Shown in pieces: positions 22,516 to 35,625 of a stretch of 64,000 bases of DNA. The stretch spans positions 1 to 64,000 of the forward strand of contig NW_027479785.1 of assembly GCF_051014685.1 (NCBI RefSeq), in the 5' to 3' direction. A program made the position numbers and the translations under genes. Under the pieces are notes generated by a model. It did not search any database, was not told the DNA's origin, and saw nothing but the letters and a program-made list of their open reading frames with translations. How positions within the stretch are numbered: position 1 is the first letter of the stretch; each line of letters starts with the position of its first letter. The stretch is from Ptiloglossa arizonensis (lineage: Eukaryota; Arthropoda; Insecta; Hymenoptera; Colletidae).

Positions 22516-24944
22516 GTATGCGTACTTTTCCCCTAGGCCGTTCTAGTTATTCGTTTCGAGCATCAGAACTGCGAAAATTTTGAGTTTCTCAAGCGTTTCT
22601 TACCTCCAAACTGCCATATCTCGCGAAAGGAATGACCAATCCGCAAAATTTCTGTTGCATCTGAAAGTAGAAACTCGCCCGATTACAACGGTATGCGTAC
22701 TTTTCCCCTAGTCCGATCTAGTTATTCGTTTCGAGCAGCAGAACTGCGACAATTTTGAGTTTCTCAAGCGTTTCTTACCTCCAAACTGCCATATCTCGCG
22801 AACGGTTTGACCAATCCGCAAAATATCTGTTGCATCTGAAAGTAGAAACTCGCCCGATTACAACGGTATGCGTACTTTTCCCTATGGCCGTTCTAGTTAT
22901 TCGTTTCGAGCATCAGAACTGCGAAAATTTTGAGTTTCTCAGCGTTTCTTACTTCCAAACTGCCATATCTCGCGAAACGGATTGACCAATCCGCAAAATT
23001 TCTGTTGCATCTGAAAGTACAAACTCGCCCGATTACAACGGTATGCGTACTTTTCCCCTAGGCCGTTCTAGTTATTCGTTTCGAGCATCAGAACTGCGAA
23101 AATTTTGAGTTTCTCAAGCGTTTCTTACCTCCAAACTGCCATATCTCGCGAACGGATTGACCAATCCGCAAAATTTCTGTCGCATCTGAAAGTAGAAACT
23201 CGCCCGATACAACGGTATGCGTACTTCTCCCCTAGTCCGTTCTAGTTATTCGTTTCGAGCATCAGAACTGCGAAAATTTTGAGTTTCTCAAGCGTTTCTT
23301 ACCTCCAAACTGCCATATCTCGCGAACGGTTTGACCAATCCGCAAAATTCTGTTGCATCTGAAAGTAGAAACTCGCCCGATTACAACGGTATGCGTACCT
23401 TTTCCCCTAGGCCGTTCTAGTTATTCGTGTTCGAGCATCAGAACTGCGAAAATGTTGAGTTTCTCAAGCGTTTCTTACCTACAAACTGCCATATCTCGCG
23501 AACGGATTGACCAATCCGCAAAATTTCTGTTGCATCTGAAAGTAGAAACTCGCCCGATTACAGCGGTATGCGTACTTTTCCCCTAGTCCGTTCTAGTTAT
23601 GCTTGTCGAGCATCAGAACTGCGAAAATTTTGAGTTTCTCAAGTGTTTCATACATCCAAACTGCCATATCTCGCGAAACGGATTGACCAATCCGCAAAAT
23701 TTCTGTTGCATCTGAAAGTACAAACTCGCCCGATTACAACGGTATGCGTACTTTTCCCCTAGGCCGTTCTAGTTATTCGTTTCGAGCATCAGAACTGCGA
23801 AAATTTTGAGTTTCTCATGCGTTTCTTACCTCCAAACTGCCATATCTCGCGAAAGGAATGACCAATCCGCAAAATTTCTGTGGCATCTGAAAGTAGAAAC
23901 TCGCCCGATTACAACGGTATGCGTACTTTTCCCCTAGTCCGTTCTAGTTATTCGTTTCGAGCATCAGAACTGCGACAATTTTGAGTTTCTCAAGCGTTTC
24001 TTACCTCCAAACTGCCATATCTCGCGAACGGTTTGACCAATCCGCAAAATTTCTGTTGCATCTGAAAGTAGAAACTCGCCCGATTACAACGGTATGCGTA
24101 CTTTTCCCCTAGGCCGTTCTAGTTATTCGTTTCGAGCATCAGAACTGCGAAAATGTTGAGTTTCTCAAGCGTTTCTTACCTACAAACTGCCATATCTCGC
24201 GAACGGATTGACCAATCCGCAAAATTTCTGTTGCATCTGAAAGTAGAAACTCGCCCGATTACAGCGGTATGCGTACTTTTCCCCTAGTCCGTTCTAGTTA
24301 TGCTTGTCGAGCATCAGAACTGCGAAAATTTTGAGTTTCTCAAGTGTTTCATACATCCAAACTGCCATATCTCGCGAACGGATTGACCATCCGCAAATTT
24401 CTGTTGCATCTGAAAGTACAAACTCGCCCGATTACAACGGTATGCGTACTTTTCCCCTAGGCCGTTCTAGTTATTCGTTCGAGCATCAGAACTGCGAAAA
24501 TTTTGAGTTTCTCAAGCGTTTCTTACCTCCAAACTGCCATATCTCGCGAAAGGAATGACCAATCCGCAAAATTTCTGTTGCATCTGAAAGTAGAAACTCG
24601 CCCGATTACAACGGTATGCGTACTTTTCCCCTAGTCCGATCTAGTTATTCGTTTCGAGCAGCAGAACTGCGACAATTTTGAGTTTCTCAAGCGTTTCTTA
24701 CCTCCAAACTGCCATATCTCGCGAACGGTTTGACCAATTCCGCAAAAATATCTGTTGCATCTGAAAGTAGAAACTCGCCCGATTACAACGGTATGCGTAC
24801 TTTTCCCTAGGCCGTTCTAGTTATTCGTTTCGAGCATCAGAACTGCGAAAATTTTGAGTTTCTCAAGCGGTTTCTTACTTCCAAACTGCCATATCTCGCG
24901 AACGGATTGACCAATCCGCAAAATTTCTGTTGCATCTGAAAGTA
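21206..24944 (+). repeat. 11-monomer tandem duplication (period about 1924 bp)
   Basis: Bases 21206-23019 correspond to 23130-24944. Tracers: CTGTCGCATC (21257/23181), CTCATGCG (21891/23817) and GATCTAG with GCAGCAG (22716/24639). Offsets wander between 1923 and 1926 because the second copy contains many single-base insertions and deletions. The left edge is T/C at 21205/23129 and the right edge is TACAAAC/TAGAAAC at 23020/24945. The duplication overlaps the end of the 22-monomer repeat, so the events are nested: one block was copied and part of the copy was duplicated again. Confidence 0.8.
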
Positions 24945-25210
24945 GAAACTCGCCCGAATACAACTGTATGCGTACTTTTCCCCTAGGCCGTTCTAGTTAA
25001 TCGTTTCGAGCATCAGAACTGCGAAAGTTTGAGTTTCTCAAGCGTTTCTTACTTCCACACTGGCCATATCTCGCGAACGGATTGACCAATCCGCAAAATT
25101 TCTGATGCATCTGACAGTAGAAACTCGCCCGATTACAACGGTATGCGTACTTTTCCCCTAGGCCGCTCTAGTTATTCGTTTCGAGCATCAGAACTGCGAA
25201 AATTTTTTGG
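22881..25210. other. Cluster of isolated single-base indels
   Basis: Within about 2.3 kb (13 monomers) I count some 16-18 one-base indels, many in homopolymers or as doubled bases: CCCTATGGCC (22881), CTCAGCG (22938), GAAACGG (22975 and 23676), AAAATTCTG (23345), TACCTTTTCC (23396), CGTGTTCGAG (23427), GACCATCC and GCAAATTT (24386-24400), CGTTCGAG (24477), CAATTCC and CAAAAATA (24735-24750), TTTCCCTAGG (24802), GCGGTTTC (24868), AAAGTTTGAG (25025), CTGGCC (25061) and TTTTTTGGTTT (25203). The other 61.7 kb contains about as many altogether, apart from the inherited GATACAAC deletion. Substitutions are not raised, so this resembles poorly polished consensus more than mutation. Confidence 0.7.
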
Positions 25211-28200
25211 TTTCTCAAGTGTTTCATACATCCAAACTGCCATATCTCGCGAACGGATTGACCAATCCGCAAAATTTCTGTTGCATCTGAAAGTAGAAAC
25301 TCGCCCGATTACAACGGTATGCGTACTTTTCCCCTAGGCCGTTCTGGTTATTCGTTTCGAGCATCAGAACTGTGAAAATTTTTAGTTTCTCAACCGTTTC
25401 TTACCTCCAAACTGCCATATCCCGCGAACGGATTGACCAATCCGCAAAATTTCTGTTGCATCTGAAAGTAGAAAGTCGCCCGATTACAACGGTATGCGTA
25501 CTTTTCCCCTAGACCGTTCTATTTATGCTTGTCGAGCATCAGAACTGCGAAAATTTTGAGTTTCTCAAGCGTTTCTTACCTCCAAACTGCCATATCTCGC
25601 GAACGGATTGACTAATCCGCAAAATTTCTGTTGCATCTGAAAGTAGAAAGTCGCCCGATTACAACGGTATGCGTACTTTTCCCCTAGACCGTTCTAGTTA
25701 TGCTTGTCGAGCATCAGAACTGCGAAAATTTTGAGTTTCTCAAGCGTTTCTTACCTCCAAACTGCCATATCTCGCGAACGGATTGACCAATCCGCAAAAT
25801 TTCTGTTGCATCTGAAAGTAGAACCTCGCCCGATTACAACTGTATGCGTACTTTTCCCCTAGGCCGTTCTGGTTATTCGTTTCGAGCATCAGAACTGTGA
25901 AAATTTTTAGTTTCTCAACCGTTTCTTACCTCCAAACTGCCATATCTCGCGAACGGATTGACCAATCCGCAAAATTTCAGTTGCATTTGAAAGTAGAAAG
26001 TCGCCCGATTACAACGGTATGCGTACTTCTCCCCTAGACCGTTCTAGTTATGCTTGTCGAGCATCAGAACTGCGAAAATTTTGAGTTTCTCAACCGTTTC
26101 TTACCTCCAAACTGCCATATCTCGCGAACGGATTGACCAATCCGCAAAATTTCTGTTGCATCTGAAAGTAGAAAGTCGCCCGATTACAACGGTATGCGTA
26201 CTTTTCCCCTAGACCGTTCTAGTTATGCTTGTCGAGCATCAGAACTGCGAAAATTTTGAGTTTCTCAAGCGTTTCTTACCTCCAAACTGCCATATCTCGC
26301 GAACGGATTGACTAATCCGCAAAATTTCTGTTGCATCTGAAAGTAGAAACTCGCCCGCTTACAACGGTATGCGTACTTTTCCCCTAGGCCGTTCTAGTTA
26401 TTCGTTTCGAGCATCAGAACTGCGAAAATTTTGAGTTTCTCAAGCGTTTCTTACCTCCAAACTGCCATATCTCGCGAACGGATTGACCAATCCGCAAAAT
26501 TTCTGTTGCATCTGAAAGTAGAAACTCGCCCGATTACAACGGTATGCGTACTTTTCCCCTAGGCCGTTCTAGTTATTCGTTTCGAGCATCAGAACTGCGA
26601 AAATGTTGAGTTTCTCAAGCGTTTCTTACCTACAAACCGCCATATCTCGCGAACGGATTGACCAATCCGCAAAATTTCTGATGCATCTGAAAGTAGAAAC
26701 TCGCCCGATTACAACGGTATGCGTACTTTTCCCCTAGGCCGTTCTAGTTATTCGTTTCGAGCATCAGAACTGCGAAAATTTTGAGTTTCTCAAGCGTTTC
26801 TTATCTCCAAACTGCCATATCTCGCGAACGGATTGACCAATCCGCAAAATTTCTGTTGCATCTGAAAGTAGAAACTCGCCCGATACAACGGTATGCGTAC
26901 TTTTCCCCTAGGCCGTTCTAGTTATTCGTTTCGAGCATCAGAACTGCGAAAATTTTGAGTTTCTCAAGCGTTTCTTACCTCCAAACTGCCATATCTCGCG
27001 AACGGATTGACCAATCCGCAAAATTTCTGTTGCATCTGAAAGTAGAAACTCGCCCGATACAACGGTATGCGTACTTCTCCCCTAGTCCGTTCTAGTTATT
27101 CGTTTCGAGCATCAGAACTGCGAAAATTTTGAGTTTCTCAAGCGTTTCTTACCTCCAAACTGCCATATCTCGCGAACGGTTTGACCAATCCGCAAAATTT
27201 CTGTTGCATCTGAAAGTAGAAACTCGCCCGATTACAATGGTATGCGTACTTTCCCCTAGGCCGTTCTAGTTATTCGTTTCGAGCATCAGAACTGCGAAAA
27301 TGTTGAGTTTCTCAAGCGTTTCTTACCTACAAACTGCCATATCTCGCGAACGGATTGACCAATCCGCAAAATTTCTGTTGCATCTGAAAGTAGAAACTCG
27401 CCCGATTACAGCGGTATGCGTACTTTTCCCCTAGTCCGTTCTAGTTATGCTTGTCGAGCATCAGAACTGCGAAAATTTTGAGTTTCTCAAGTGTTTCATA
27501 CATCCAAACTGCCATATCTCGCGAACGGATTGACCAATCCGCAAAATTTCTGTTGCATCTGAAAGTACAAACTCGCCCGATTACAACGGTATGCGTACTT
27601 TTCCCCTAGGCCGTTCTAGTTATTCGTTTCGAGCATCAGAACTGCGAAAATTTTGAGTTTCTCAAGCGTTTCTTACCTCCAAACTGCCATATCTCGCGAA
27701 AGGAATGACCAATCCGCAAAATTTCTGTTGCATCTGAAAGTAGAAACTCGCCCGATTACAACGGTATGCGTACTTTTCCCCTAGTCCGTTCTAGTTATTC
27801 GTTTCGAGCATCAGAACTGCGACAATTTTGAGTTTCTCAAGCGTTTCTTACCTCCAAACTGCCATATCTCGCGAACGGTTTGACCAATCCGCAAAATATC
27901 TGTTGCATCTGAAAGTAGAAACTCGCCCGATTACAACGGTATGCGTACTTTTCCCCTAGGCCGTTCTAGTTATTCGTTTCGAGCATCAGAACTGCGAAAA
28001 TGTTGAGTTTCTCAAGCGTTTCTTACCTACAAACTGCCATATCTCGCGAACGGATTGACCAATCCGCAAAATTTCTGTTGCATCTGAAAGTAGAAACTCG
28101 CCCGAATACAACGGTATGCGTACTTTTCCCCTAGACCGTTCTAGTTATGCTTGTCGAGCATCAGAACTGCGAAAATTTTGAGTTTCTCAAGCGTTTCTTA

Positions 28201-30904
28201 CCTCCAAACTGCCATATCTCGCGAAAGGAATGACCAATCCGCAAAATTTCTGTTGCATCTGAAAGTAGAAACTCGCCCGATTACAGCGGTATGCGTACTT
28301 TTCCCCTAGTCCGTTCTAGTTATGCTTGTCGAGCATCAGAACTGCGAAAATTTTGAGTTTCTCAAGTGTTTCATACATCCAAACTGCCATATCTCGCGAA
28401 CGGATTGACCAATCCGCAAAATTTCTGTTGCATCTGAAAGTAGAAACTCGCCCGATACAACGGTATGCGTACTTTTCCCCTAGGCCGTTCTAGTTATTCG
28501 TTTCGAGCATCAGAACTGCGAAAATTTTGAGTTTCTCAAGCGTTTCTTACCTCCAAACTGCCATATCTCGCGAACGGATTGACTAATCCGCAAAATTTCT
28601 GTTGCATCTGAAAGTAGAAAGTCGCCCGATTACAACGGTATGCGTACTTTTCCCCTAGGCCGTTCTAGTTATTCGTTTCGAGCATCAGAACTGCGAAAAT
28701 TTTGAGTTTCTCAAGCGTTTCTTACCTCCAAACTGCCATATCTCGCGAAAGGAATGACCAATCCGCAAAATTTCTGTTGCATCTGAAAGTAGAAACTCGC
28801 CCGATTACAACGGTATGCGTACTTTTCCCCTAGTCCGATCTAGTTATTCGTTTAGAGCAGCAGAACTGCGACAATTTTGAGTTTCTCAAGCGTTTCTTAC
28901 CTCCAAACTGCCATATCTCGCGAACGGTTTGACCAATCCGCAAAATATCTGTTGCATCTGAAAGTAGAAACTCGCCCGATTACAACGGTATGCGTACTTT
29001 TCCCCTAGGCCGTTCTAGTTATTCGTTTCGAGCATCAGAACTGCGAAAATTTTGAGTTTCTCAAGCGTTTCTTACTTCCAAACTGCCATATCTCGCGAAC
29101 GGATTGACCAATCCGCAAAATTTCTGTTGCATCTGAAAGTAGAAACTCGCCCGAATACAACGGTATGCGTACTTTTCCCCTAGGCCGTTCTAGTTAATCG
29201 TTTCGAGCATCAGAACTGCGAAAGTTTTGAGTTTCTCAAGCGTTTCTTACTTCCACACTGCCATATCTCGCGAACGGATTGACCAATCCGCAAAATTTCT
29301 GATGCATCTGACAGTAGAAACTCGCCCGATTACAACGGTATGCGTACTTTTCCCCTAGGCCGCTCTAGTTATTCGTTTCGAGCATCAGAACTGCGAAAAT
29401 TTTTTGTTTCTCAAGTGTTTCATACATCCAAACTGCCATATCTCGCGAACGGATTGACCAATCCGCAAAATTTCTGTTGCATCTGAAAGTAGAAACTCGC
29501 CCGATTACAACGGTATGCGTACTTTTCCCCTAGGCCGTTCTGGTTATTCGTTTCGAGCATCAGAACTGTGAAAATTTTGAGTTTCTCAACCGTTTCTTAC
29601 CTCCAAACTGCCATATCCCGCGAACGGATTGACCAATCCGCAAAATTTCTGTTGCATCTGAAAGTAGAAAGTCGCCCGATTACAACGGTATGCGTACTTT
29701 TCGCCTAGACCGTTCTATTTATGCTTGTCGAGCATCAGAACTGCGAAAATTTTGAGTTTCTCAAGCGTTTCTTACCTCCAAACTGCCATATCTCGCGAAC
29801 GGATTGACTAATCCGCAAAATTTCTGTTGCATCTGAAAGTAGAAAGTCGCCCGATTACAACGGTATGCGTACTTTTCCCCTAGACCGTTCTAGTTATGCT
29901 TGTCGAGCATCAGAACTGCGAAAATTTTGAGTTTCTCAAGCGTTTCTTACCTCCAAACTGCCATATCTCGCGAACGGATTGACCAATCCGCAAAATTTCT
30001 GTTGCATCTGAAAGTAGAATCTCGCCCGATTACAACTGTATGCGTACTTTTCCCCTAGGCCGTTCTGGTTATTCGTTTCGAGCATCAGAACTGCGAAAAT
30101 TTTGAGTTTCTCAAGCGTTTCTTACCTCCAAACTGCCATATCTCGCGAACGGATTGACCAATCCGCAAAATTTCTGTTGCATCTGAAAGTAGAAACTCGC
30201 CCGATTACAGCGGTATGCGTACTTTCCCCCTAGGCCGTTCTAGTTATTCGTTTCGAGCATCAGAACTGCGAAAATTTTGAGTTTCTCAAGCGTTTCTTAC
30301 CTCCAAACTGCCATATCTCGCGAACGGATTGACCAATCCGCAAAATTTCTGTTGCATCTGAAAGTACAAACTCGCCCGATTACAACGGTATGCGTACTTT
30401 TCCCCTAGGCCGTTCTAGTTATTCGTTTCGAGCATCAGAACTGCGAAAATGTTGAGTTTCTCAAGCGTTTCTTACCTACAAACTGCCATATCTCGCGAAC
30501 GGATTGACCAATCCGCAAAATTTCTGATGCATCTGAAAGTAGAAACTCGCCCGATTACAACGGTATGCGTACTTTTCCCCTAGGCCGTTCTAGTTATTCG
30601 TTTCGAGCATCAGAACTGCGAAAATTTTGAGTTTCTCAAGCGTTTCTTATCTCCAAACTGCCATATCTCGCGAACGGATTGACCAATCCGCAAAATTTCT
30701 GTTGCATCTGAAAGTAGAAACTCGCCCGATACAACGGTATGCGTACTTTTCCCCTAGGCCGTTCTAGTTATTCGTTTCGAGCATCAGAACTGCGAAAATT
30801 TTGAGTTTCTCAAGCGTTTCTTACCTCCAAACTGCCATATCTCGCGAACGGATTGACCAATCCGCAAAATTTCTGTTGCATCTGAAAGTAGAAACTCGCC
30901 CGAT
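23130..30904 (+). repeat. 7.9-kb block, downstream copy
   Basis: This is the partner of 6340-14288. It lacks one monomer near 26.57 kb and its first 2 kb contains many one-base indels absent from the other copy. Private changes outside that stretch are few: GAACCTC near 25822, CAAACCGCC near 26634, a lost T in GTACTTTCCCC near 27250, TTTAGAGCAG near 28851 and ACAGCGG near 30206. The right edge falls at GATTACA against GATACA (30905/14289). From there the sequence switches to a different part of the array, so the junction is a recombination joint. Confidence 0.85.
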
Positions 30905-33900
30905 TACAACGGTATGCGTACTTTTCCCCTAGGCCGTTCTGGTTATTCGTTTCGAGCATCAGAACTGTGAAAATTTTGAGTTTCTCAACCGTTTCTTACC
31001 TCCAAACTGCCATATCCCGCGAACGGATTGACCAATCCGCAAAATTTCTGTTGCATCTGAAAGTAGAAAGTCGCCCGATTACAACGGTATGCGTACTTTT
31101 CCCCTAGACCGTTCTATTTATGCTTGTCGAGCATCAGAACTGCGAAAATTTTGAGTTTCTCAAGCGTTTCTTACCTCCAAACTGCCATATCTCGCGAACG
31201 GATTGACTAATCCGCAAAATTTCTGTTGCATCTGAAAGTAGAAAGTCGCCCGATTACAACGGTATGCGTACTTTTCCCCTAGACCGTTCTAGTTATGCTT
31301 GTCGAGCATCAGAACTGCGAAAATTTTGAGTTTCTCAAGCGTTTCTTACCTCCAAACTGCCATATCTCGCGAACGGATTGACCAATCCGCAAAATTTCTG
31401 TTGCATCTGAAAGTAGAATCTCGCCCGATTACAACTGTATGCGTACTTTTCCCCTAGGCCGTTCTGGTTATTCGTTTCGAGCATCAGAACTGTGAAAATT
31501 TTTAGTTTCTCAACCGTTTCTTACCTCCAAACTGCCATATCTCGCGAACGGATTGACCAATCCGCAAAATTTCAGTTGCATTTGAAAGTAGAAAGTCGCC
31601 CGATTACAACGGTATGCGTACTTCTCCCCTAGACCGTTCTAGTTATGCTTGTCGAGCATCAGAACTGCGAAAATTTTGAGTTTCTCAAGCGTTTCTTACC
31701 TCCAAACTGCCATATCTCGCGAAAGGAATGACCAATCCGCAAAATTTCTGTTGCATCTGAAAGTAGAAACTCGCCCGATTACAGCGGTATGCGTACTTTT
31801 CCCCTAGTCCGTTCTAGTTATGCTTGTCGAGCATCAGAACTGCGAAAATTTTGAGTTTCTCAAGTGTTTCATACATCCAAACTGCCATATCTCGCGAACG
31901 GATTGACCAATCCGCAAAATTTCTGTTGCATCTGAAAGTAGAAACTCGCCCGATACAACGGTATGCGTACTTTTCCCCTAGGCCGTTCTAGTTATTCGTT
32001 TCGAGCATCAGAACTGCGAAAATTTTGAGTTTCTCAAGCGTTTCTTACCTCCAAACTGCCATATCTCGCGAACGGATTGACTAATCCGCAAAATTTCTGT
32101 TGCATCTGAAAGTAGAAAGTCGCCCGATTACAACGGTATGCGTACTTTTCCCCTAGGCCGTTCTAGTTATTCGTTTCGAGCATCAGAACTGCGAAAATTT
32201 TGAGTTTCTCAAGCGTTTCTTACCTCCAAACTGCCATATCTCGCGAAAGGAATGACCAATCCGCAAAATTTCTGTTGCATCTGAAAGTAGAAACTCGCCC
32301 GATTACAACGGTATGCGTACTTTTCCCCTAGTCCGATCTAGTTATTCGTTTCGAGCAGCAGAACTGCGACAATTTTGAGTTTCTCAAGCGTTTCTTACCT
32401 CCAAACTGCCATATCTCGCGAACGGTTTGACCAATCCGCAAAATATCTGTTGCATCTGAAAGTAGAAACTCGCCCGATTACAACGGTATGCGTACTTTTC
32501 CCCTAGGCCGTTCTAGTTATTCGTTTCGAGCATCAGAACTGCGAAAATTTTGAGTTTCTCAAGCGTTTCTTACTTCCAAACTGCCATATCTCGCGAACGG
32601 ATTGACCAATCCGCAAAATTTCTGTTGCATCTGAAAGTAGAAACTCGCCCGAATACAACGGTATGCGTACTTTTCCCCTAGGCCGTTCTAGTTAATCGTT
32701 TCGAGCATCAGAACTGCGAAAGTTTTGAGTTTCTCAAGCGTTTCTTACTTCCACACTGCCATATCTCGCGAACGGATTGACCAATCCGCAAAATTTCTGA
32801 TGCATCTGACAGTAGAAACTCGCCCGATTACAACGGTATGCGTACTTTTCCCCTAGGCCGCTCTAGTTATTCGTTTCGAGCATCAGAACTGCGAAAATTT
32901 TTTGTTTCTCAAGTGTTTCATACATCCAAACTGCCATATCTCGCGAACGGATTGACCAATCCGCAAAATTTCTGTTGCATCTGAAAGTAGAAACTCGCCC
33001 GATTACAACGGTATGCGTACTTTTCCCCTAGGCCGTTCTGGTTATTCGTTTCGAGCATCAGAACTGTGAAAATTTTGAGTTTCTCAACCGTTTCTTACCT
33101 CCAAACTGCCATATCCCGCGAACGGATTGACCAATCCGCAAAATTTCTGTTGCATCTGAAAGTAGAAAGTCGCCCGATTACAACGGTATGCGTACTTTTC
33201 GCCTAGACCGTTCTATTTATGCTTGTCGAGCATCAGAACTGCGAAAATTTTGAGTTTCTCAAGCGTTTCTTACCTCCAAACTGCCATATCTCGCGAACGG
33301 ATTGACTAATCCGCAAAATTTCTGTTGCATCTGAAAGTAGAAAGTCGCCCGATTACAACGGTATGCGTACTTTTCCCCTAGACCGTTCTAGTTATGCTTG
33401 TCGAGCATCAGAACTGCGAAAATTTTGAGTTTCTCAAGCGTTTCTTACCTCCAAACTGCCATATCTCGCGAACGGATTGACCAATCCGCAAAATTTCTGT
33501 TGCATCTGAAAGTAGAATCTCGCCCGATTACAACTGTATGCGTACTTTTCCCCTAGGCCGTTCTGGTTATTCGTTTCGAGCATCAGAACTGCGAAAATTT
33601 TGAGTTTCTCAAGCGTTTCTTACCTCCAAACTGCCATATCTCGCGAACGGATTGACCAATCCGCAAAATTTCTGTTGCATCTGAAAGTAGAAACTCGCCC
33701 GATTACAACGGTATGCGTACTTTCCCCCTAGGCCGTTCTAGTTATTCGTTTCGAGCATCAGAACTGCGAAAATTTTGAGTTTCTCAAGCGTTTCTTACCT
33801 CCAAACTGCCATATCTCGCGAACGGATTGACCAATCCGCAAAATTTCTGTTGCATCTGAAAGTACAAACTCGCCCGATTACAACGGTATGCGTACTTTTC

Positions 33901-34402
33901 CCCTAGGCCGTTCTAGTTATTCGTTTCGAGCATCAGAACTGCGAAAATGTTGAGTTTCTCAAGCGTTTCTTACCTACAAACTGCCATATCTCGCGAACGG
34001 ATTGACCAATCCGCAAAATTTCTGATGCATCTGAAAGTAGAAACTCGCCCGATTACAACGGTATGCGTACTTTTCCCCTAGGCCGTTCTAGTTATTCGTT
34101 TCGAGCATCAGAACTGCGAAAATTTTGAGTTTCTCAAGCGTTTCTTATCTCCAAACTGCCATATCTCGCGAACGGATTGACCAATCCGCAAAATTTCTGT
34201 TGCATCTGAAAGTAGAAACTCGCCCGATACAACGGTATGCGTACTTTTCCCCTAGGCCGTTCTAGTTATTCGTTTCGAGCATCAGAACTGCGAAAATTTT
34301 GAGTTTCTCAAGCGTTTCTTACCTCCAAACTGCCATATCTCGCGAACGGATTGACCAATCCGCAAAATTTCTGTTGCATCTGAAAGTAGAAACTCGCCCG
34401 AT
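28127..34402 (+). repeat. 20-monomer repeat: 28127-30904 recurs at 31625-34402
   Basis: The two arms are related at an offset of 3498 (20 monomers less two; 174-bp monomers near 28454 and 30730 account for it). Shared tracers: C-type monomers ending in ACAGCGG (28283/31781), GCAGCAG (28857/32355), TCGCCTAG (29703/33201) and TTTCCCCCTAGG (about 30222/33720). Differences noticed: TTTAGAG against TTTCGAG near 28853/32351 and ACAGCGG against ACAACGG near 30209/33707. The arms are separated by 30905-31624, which matches a different part of the array. Confidence 0.85.
30905..31624 (+). repeat. Transposed E3/E4-type segment joining the 20-monomer arms
   Basis: About four monomers match 8518-9237 at an offset of 22387, and 25310 onward less exactly. 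Tracers: ATCCCGCGAAC, GTTCTATTTATGC with TCCCCTAG (not TCGCCTAG), GTAGAATCTC, AACTGTATG, TTTTTAGTTTC and TTTCAGTTGCATTTG. The 8.5-kb copy is the better match because both read GAATCTC where 25822 reads GAACCTC, although that copy has GAACAA near 9169 where this one has GACCAA. Similarity carries on past the nominal end to about 31688. Its placement between two copies of a different block shows non-adjacent segments of the array being brought together. Confidence 0.75.
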
Positions 34403-35625
34403 ACAACGGTATGCGTACTTCTCCCCTAGTCCGTTCTAGTTATTCGTTTCGAGCATCAGAACTGCGAAAATTTTGAGTTTCTCAAGCGTTTCTTACCTCC
34501 AAACTGCCATATCTCGCGAACGGTTTGACCAATCCGCAAAATTTCTGTTGCATCTGAAAGTAGAAACTCGCCCGATTACAATGGTATGCGTACTTTTCCC
34601 CTAGGCCGTTCTAGTTATTCGTTTCGAGCATCAGAACTGCGAAAATGTTGAGTTTCTCAAGCGTTTCTTACCTACAAACTGCCATATCTCGCGAACGGAT
34701 TGACCAATCCGCAAAATTTCTGTTGCATCTGAAAGTAGAAACTCGCCCGATTACAGCGGTATGCGTACTTTTCCCCTAGTCCGTTCTAGTTATGCTTGTC
34801 GAGCATCAGAACTGCGAAAATTTTGAGTTTCTCAAGTGTTTCATACATCCAAACTGCCATATCTCGCGAACGGATTGACCAATCCGCAAAATTTCTGTTG
34901 CATCTGAAAGTACAAACTCGCCCGATTACAACGATATGCGTACTTTTCCCCTAGGCCGTTCTAGTTATTCGTTTCGAGCATCAGAACTGCGAAAATGTTG
35001 AGTTTCTCAAGCGTTTCTTACCTCCAAACTGCCATATCTCGCGAAAGGAATGACCAATCCGCAAAATTTCTGTTGCATCTGAAAGTAGAAACTCGCCCGA
35101 TTACAACGGTATGCGTACTTTTCCCCGAGTCCGTTCTAGTTATTCGTTTCGAGCATCAGAACTGCGACAATTTTGAGTTTCTCAAGCGTTTCTTACTTAC
35201 AAACTGCCATATCTCGCGAACGGATTGACCAATCCGCAAAATTTCTGTTGCATCTGAAAGTAGAAACTCGCCCGAATACAACGGTATGCGTACTTTTCCC
35301 CTAGGCCGTTCTAGTTAATCGTTTCGAGCATCAGAACTGCGAAAGTTTTGAGTTTCTCAAGCGTTTCTTACTTCCACACTGCCATATCTCGCGAACGGAT
35401 TGACCAATCCGCAAAATTTCTGATGCATCTGACAGTAGAAACTCGCCCGATTACAACGGTATGCGTACTTTTCCCCTAGGCCGCTCTAGTTATTCGTTTC
35501 GAGCATCAGAACTGCGAAAATTTTTTGTTTCTCAAGTGTTTCATACATCCAAACTGCCATATCTCGCGAACGGATTGACCAATCCGCAAAATTTCTGTTG
35601 CATCTGAAAGTAGAAACTCGCCCGA
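34403..35625 (+). repeat. Copy of 14289-15511
   Basis: The offset is 20114, the sum of the two offsets 16616 and 3498 of the preceding blocks. This means the 31.6-35.6-kb arm continues colinearly with the 11.5-15.5-kb region through the point where the 30.9-kb copy breaks off. Shared markers: GATACAAC with TTCTCCCC (14287/34401), ACAATGG (14468/34582), ACAACGATATG (14820/34934) and CCCCGAGTCC (about 15010/35124). One difference noticed is CAAAAATTC at 14947 against CAAAATTTC here. The edge is GATTAC/GAATAC at 15512/35626. Confidence 0.8.
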
